Positions 21,785 through 24,506 of a stretch of 24,506 nt of DNA are shown piece by piece. Made by a program: the position numbers and the translations under genes. The stretch is from an uncultured Stenotrophomonas sp. GTDB lineage: Bacteria; Pseudomonadota; Gammaproteobacteria; Xanthomonadales; Xanthomonadaceae. Numbering within the stretch: the first letter of the stretch is position 1; the number at the start of each line of letters is the position of its first letter. The notes under the pieces are model-generated. The model ran no database searches, was not told the DNA's origin, and worked only from the letters and a program-made list of their open reading frames with translations. Where the stretch lies: contig CAMICU010000031.1 in the NCBI GenBank assembly GCA_946223375.1, forward strand, positions 1-24,506, given 5' to 3'.

Positions 21785-21892
21785 AGGAGAAATGTCGACA
21801 GGGGAATGGCGCGCGGATGCGCCGGTGATCAGCTCAGGCCAGTCTAGGCAGGCGACACCGCCGCGGGAAACGATGTTTTCTATGCCGCCGGC

Positions 21893-22510
21893 TCAGCGGC
21901 GCTCAACTTCATCATCGTGGCAGCGGCGAAGGTCAGCGCGTACCTCCGCCTCGAACGCAAGCAGTCGCGCCTTCCTGCCCAGCCCCGCGCTGTAGCCGGC
22001 CAGACCACCGTTGGCGGCAAGCACGCGGTGGCAGGGAATGATGATCGACAGCGGGTTGATCGCATTGGCGCGGCCGATCGCACGTGCCGAAGAGGGTGGC
22101 CGCAGCAGTTGCGCGATCTGCCCGTAGGTGGCGGTCGTACCGTAGCGGTTGCATGCCAGCTGCTGCCATGCGCGCTGCAGGAACGCGCTGCCACGCGGCG
22201 CCAGCGGCAACGCGAAGTGGAAGCGCTTGCCATTGAAGTAGGCGGCCAACTGCCCGCCCAGTACCGTGGCGGCCGCAGCGTCATGCGGCAACGCGTCCAG
22301 CCCGTGTGCCACGGCCAGACGGTGCACGTCATCCTCGAAGTCCAGCCGCAGCAGCGCACCGTGCTGGTCGAACACCGCGATCATCGGCCCAAACGGAGTA
22401 TTCAAGCCGGCCTGCCGCCACCCTGTCTGCACGACACAGTGTGCGGACTGCGACGCGTGCGAAAGGCTGCATTGACGATGGAATGGATACACTTCGGCAG
22501 ATGTGCGCAT
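21893..22510 (-). CDS. Methylated-DNA--protein-cysteine S-methyltransferase (Ogt/AGT type)
   Basis: A suicide DNA-repair protein that transfers methyl groups from O6-methylguanine to its own cysteine. From the ATG at 22510 it has 205 residues. The active-site motif is IPCHRV with Cys160, preceded by the DNA-binding helix RAIGRANAINPLS (143-155) and TTATYGQIAQLL (125-136). NGGLAGYSAGLGRK (167-180) follows, forming the substrate pocket. The N-terminal domain shows TPFGPMIAVFDQHGALLRLDF. The protein region before residue 38 has no family resemblance, so the true start could lie downstream, for example a GTG at 22432 or the TTG opening LNTPFGP. No start has a clear Shine-Dalgarno. It is divergent from a LysR gene and lies 159 bases upstream of the GST gene. 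Confidence 0.88.
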   Translation of the reverse strand: MRTSAEVYPFHRQCSLSHASQSAHCVVQTGWRQAGLNTPFGPMIAVFDQHGALLRLDFEDDVHRLAVAHGLDALPHDAAAATVLGGQLAAYFNGKRFHFALPLAPRGSAFLQRAWQQLACNRYGTTATYGQIAQLLRPPSSARAIGRANAINPLSIIIPCHRVLAANGGLAGYSAGLGRKARLLAFEAEVRADLRRCHDDEVERR

Positions 22511-22583
22511 GACGCTGCCAAGGATAGGCATCCGTTGCCGCGGCACGATCGATTTGTTCTCCTTCCCTGCTTCAGGAAATCTA

Positions 22584-23504
22584 ATGATGGGCGCGGTCCT
22601 TCCCCTGCTGGCACTGCGTGCGTTCGTCGAGACCGCACGGCATGGCAGCCTCAAGGCCGCGGCCGAAGCGATGGGCGTGACCTCCGGCGCGGTCAGCCAG
22701 CAGCTGAAGCTGCTGCAGGAACGCACCGGCGTGAGCCTGTTCCAGCGCACGCGCCAGGGCGTGCTGCTCAGTGCAGCCGGCAGCCGCGTCTATCCCGAGT
22801 TGAGGCACGCCTTCGACCAGATCGAAGCCAGCCTGCGCACGCTGGAGCAACTCAAGGGCCGCCTGCCACTGCGCATCAGCGCCGCCCCCAGCTTCGCCGC
22901 GCAATGGCTGGCCCCGCGGCTGTCGCGGTTCGGCACCCTGCATCCCCATATCGATGTGCAGCTCGATGCCAGCACGCAGTTGGTGGACCTGCAGCGTGAT
23001 GGCGTGGACATCGCCATCCGGCACGGGCTCGGTCGCTATCCCGGGCTGGAAGTGCGGCCGCTGTTCGCGCCCGTGCTGCTGCCGGTCGCCAGCCCGGCGC
23101 TGCTGGCTGGCACGGCCCCACTCCGCACCGCGCTGGACTGTCTGCAGCTGCCACTGCTGCAGGACGGCGATCGCCGTGACTGGCAACTGTGGTTCCAGGC
23201 TCAAGGCATCGCCGCGGAACCGCGCATGCGCGACGGCATCGCCTTCGACGATGACCTGCTGTTGATCCGCGCCGCCGAGGCCGGCCATGGCATCGCACTG
23301 GTACGCGACATCCACGCGGCCGACGAGATCGCCGCCGGCCGCGTGGCCGTGGCCATCGACCAGCCATGGCCGCAGGCGTTCGCCTACTACGCACTGAGCC
23401 TGCCGGCGGAGGAAAGCCTGCATCCCGGCGTGCCGCTGTTCCTGGCGTGGCTGGAGGCGCAGCTCGCGCAGCCTGCGGAATGGTCTGGCGCCGCAAGAGC
23501 GTAG
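22584..23504 (+). CDS. LysR-family transcriptional regulator, GcvA-like
   Basis: A 306-residue LysR regulator of the GcvA/AmpR-like group. Its DNA-binding domain has LRAFVETARHGSLKAAAEAM (11-30), GVTSGAVSQQLKLLQERTGV (31-50) and LFQRTRQGVLLSAAGSRVYP. The effector domain contains VDIAIRHGLGRYPGLEVRPL, a segment typical of this group. The ATG at 22584 has an AGGA site upstream; a second ATG follows immediately. It is divergent from the ogt-like gene, with 73 bases between the annotated starts, so it may regulate that gene or itself. The TAG stop codon is embedded in the first base pairs of a REP-type repeat. Confidence 0.93.
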   Translation: MMGAVLPLLALRAFVETARHGSLKAAAEAMGVTSGAVSQQLKLLQERTGVSLFQRTRQGVLLSAAGSRVYPELRHAFDQIEASLRTLEQLKGRLPLRISAAPSFAAQWLAPRLSRFGTLHPHIDVQLDASTQLVDLQRDGVDIAIRHGLGRYPGLEVRPLFAPVLLPVASPALLAGTAPLRTALDCLQLPLLQDGDRRDWQLWFQAQGIAAEPRMRDGIAFDDDLLLIRAAEAGHGIALVRDIHAADEIAAGRVAVAIDQPWPQAFAYYALSLPAEESLHPGVPLFLAWLEAQLAQPAEWSGAARA

Positions 23505-23610
23505 CAGCGGCGTAAGCCGCGAAGCCCCTGCCGTTGCAGCCGCCAGAACAGCTGCAATTGCAGATGTACCTGCAGATTGTGCCTTGATCAGCTTCGCGGC
23601 TTACGCCGCT
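23501..23610. repeat. Inverted REP doublet (REPIN/BIME-like)
   Basis: AGCGGCGTAAGCCGCGAAGC at 23506-23525 has its exact 20-bp complement at 23591-23610, 65 bases apart. Each copy is itself a hairpin (GCGGC-GTAA-GCCGC). The left copy is led by GTAG and the right one, read on its own strand, by GCAGG, as in GTAG-type REPs of Stenotrophomonas and Pseudomonas. The middle contains the 12-bp palindrome CTGCAATTGCAG at 23552-23563. The left end overlaps the LysR stop codon. The family assignment is from memory of the consensus. Confidence 0.75.
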
Positions 23611-23680
23611 CCTGCAGGCTTGCGCGCATTGGCCAGAGGCCGATACAGGCATGGCATGCAGCCACCGAACGCCGGGGCCG

Positions 23681-23718
23681 CATCGGCATCGGCATCGGCA
23701 TCGGCATCGGCATCGGCA
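23681..23718. repeat. Hexanucleotide microsatellite (CATCGG)6
   Basis: Six perfect tandem copies of CATCGG occupy 23681-23716, followed by CA. The tract is non-coding, about 90 bases downstream of the groEL stop codon and just beyond its terminator. Such tracts vary in copy number by slippage. No function is implied. Confidence 0.9.
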
Positions 23719-23739
23719 ATCTTCTGCAACACCCAAACA

Positions 23740-23769
23740 ACAAAACCCCGCCTTGCGGCGGGGTTTTGT
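23740..23769 (-). terminator. groEL intrinsic terminator
   Basis: A perfect 13-bp stem (ACAAAACCCCGCC at 23740-23752 with its complement at 23757-23769, loop TTGC) lies 33 bases after the groEL stop. On the minus strand the stem ends in TTTTGT followed by TGTTTGGG, a typical terminator tail. Confidence 0.92.
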
Positions 23770-23802
23770 CTACGGCACGGCAGCGGTGAGGCTGCGGCGG
23801 AC

Positions 23803-24506
<704 letters not shown>

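Noticed and set aside
17007..23504. The 17-23.5 kb gene set as a mobile genomic island
   Set aside because: There is no integrase, tRNA, direct repeat or insertion sequence, and base composition and codon use look like the neighbours.
23681..23718. CRISPR-like repeat near groEL
   Set aside because: It is a spacerless six-base tandem tract, not repeats separated by unique spacers.

Overview
The window is high-GC DNA densely packed with genes on both strands and looks like the chromosome of a gamma-proteobacterium of the family Xanthomonadaceae, most likely Stenotrophomonas or a close relative. This placement is an inference from protein families and layout: a homodimeric-type AceE, a two-domain GlnE, an AarC-type CoA transferase, a DUF2145 protein, a VUT-type queuosine-precursor transporter and GroEL with a GGM tail, plus GTAG-type REP palindromes. 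I see no rRNA, tRNA, CRISPR array, integrase or insertion sequence.

Layout. 1-829 (-): start of aceE. 1234-2610 (+): a PadR-family regulator and an FAD-dependent ferric-siderophore reductase, resembling the E. coli YqjI/YqjH pair, behind twin CGATATATCG palindromes. 2701-3762 (-): an exported Ntn-type linear amide hydrolase. 3993-4304 (+): an I78-type inhibitor lipoprotein. 4426-5826 (-): a RutE-like nitroreductase, then a YceI lipoprotein. 5959-9296 (+): an ELM1-family protein, a translationally coupled pair of exported proteins (DUF2145 plus an unknown) and a queuosine-precursor transporter. 9331-12156 (-): glnE. 12449-13963 (+): a succinate/acetate CoA transferase. 14084-15994 (-): a YegP/DUF1508 protein, a GIY-YIG protein and a class I DAHP synthase. 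16322-16759 (+): thioredoxin TrxC. 17007-19814 (+): a LysR regulator and a thiolase-fold protein without the usual nucleophile. 20061-22510 (-): an LLM flavin oxidoreductase, a glutathione S-transferase and an Ogt-type DNA repair protein. 22584-23504 (+): a second LysR regulator. 23803-24506 (-): 3' end of groEL.

The most striking element is upstream of the DAHP synthase gene on the minus strand (about 16050-16192). A 26-codon leader ORF carries seven consecutive aromatic codons (Phe-Tyr-Phe-Trp-Tyr-Tyr-Phe). It is followed by an intrinsic terminator, and four short segments can form the mutually exclusive 1:2, 2:3 and 3:4 pairings of a classical ribosome-stalling attenuator. The apparent logic is that shortage of any of the three aromatic end products of the shikimate pathway relieves termination ahead of its first enzyme.

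Other regulatory or structural signals worth attention are a minus-strand terminator stranded between two divergent genes (possible small RNA), a long imperfect hairpin at 19910-20033, a REP doublet that begins inside a LysR stop codon, and a (CATCGG)6 microsatellite next to groEL. The 17-23.5 kb part looks like a more accessory set of metabolic and regulatory genes between conserved housekeeping loci.
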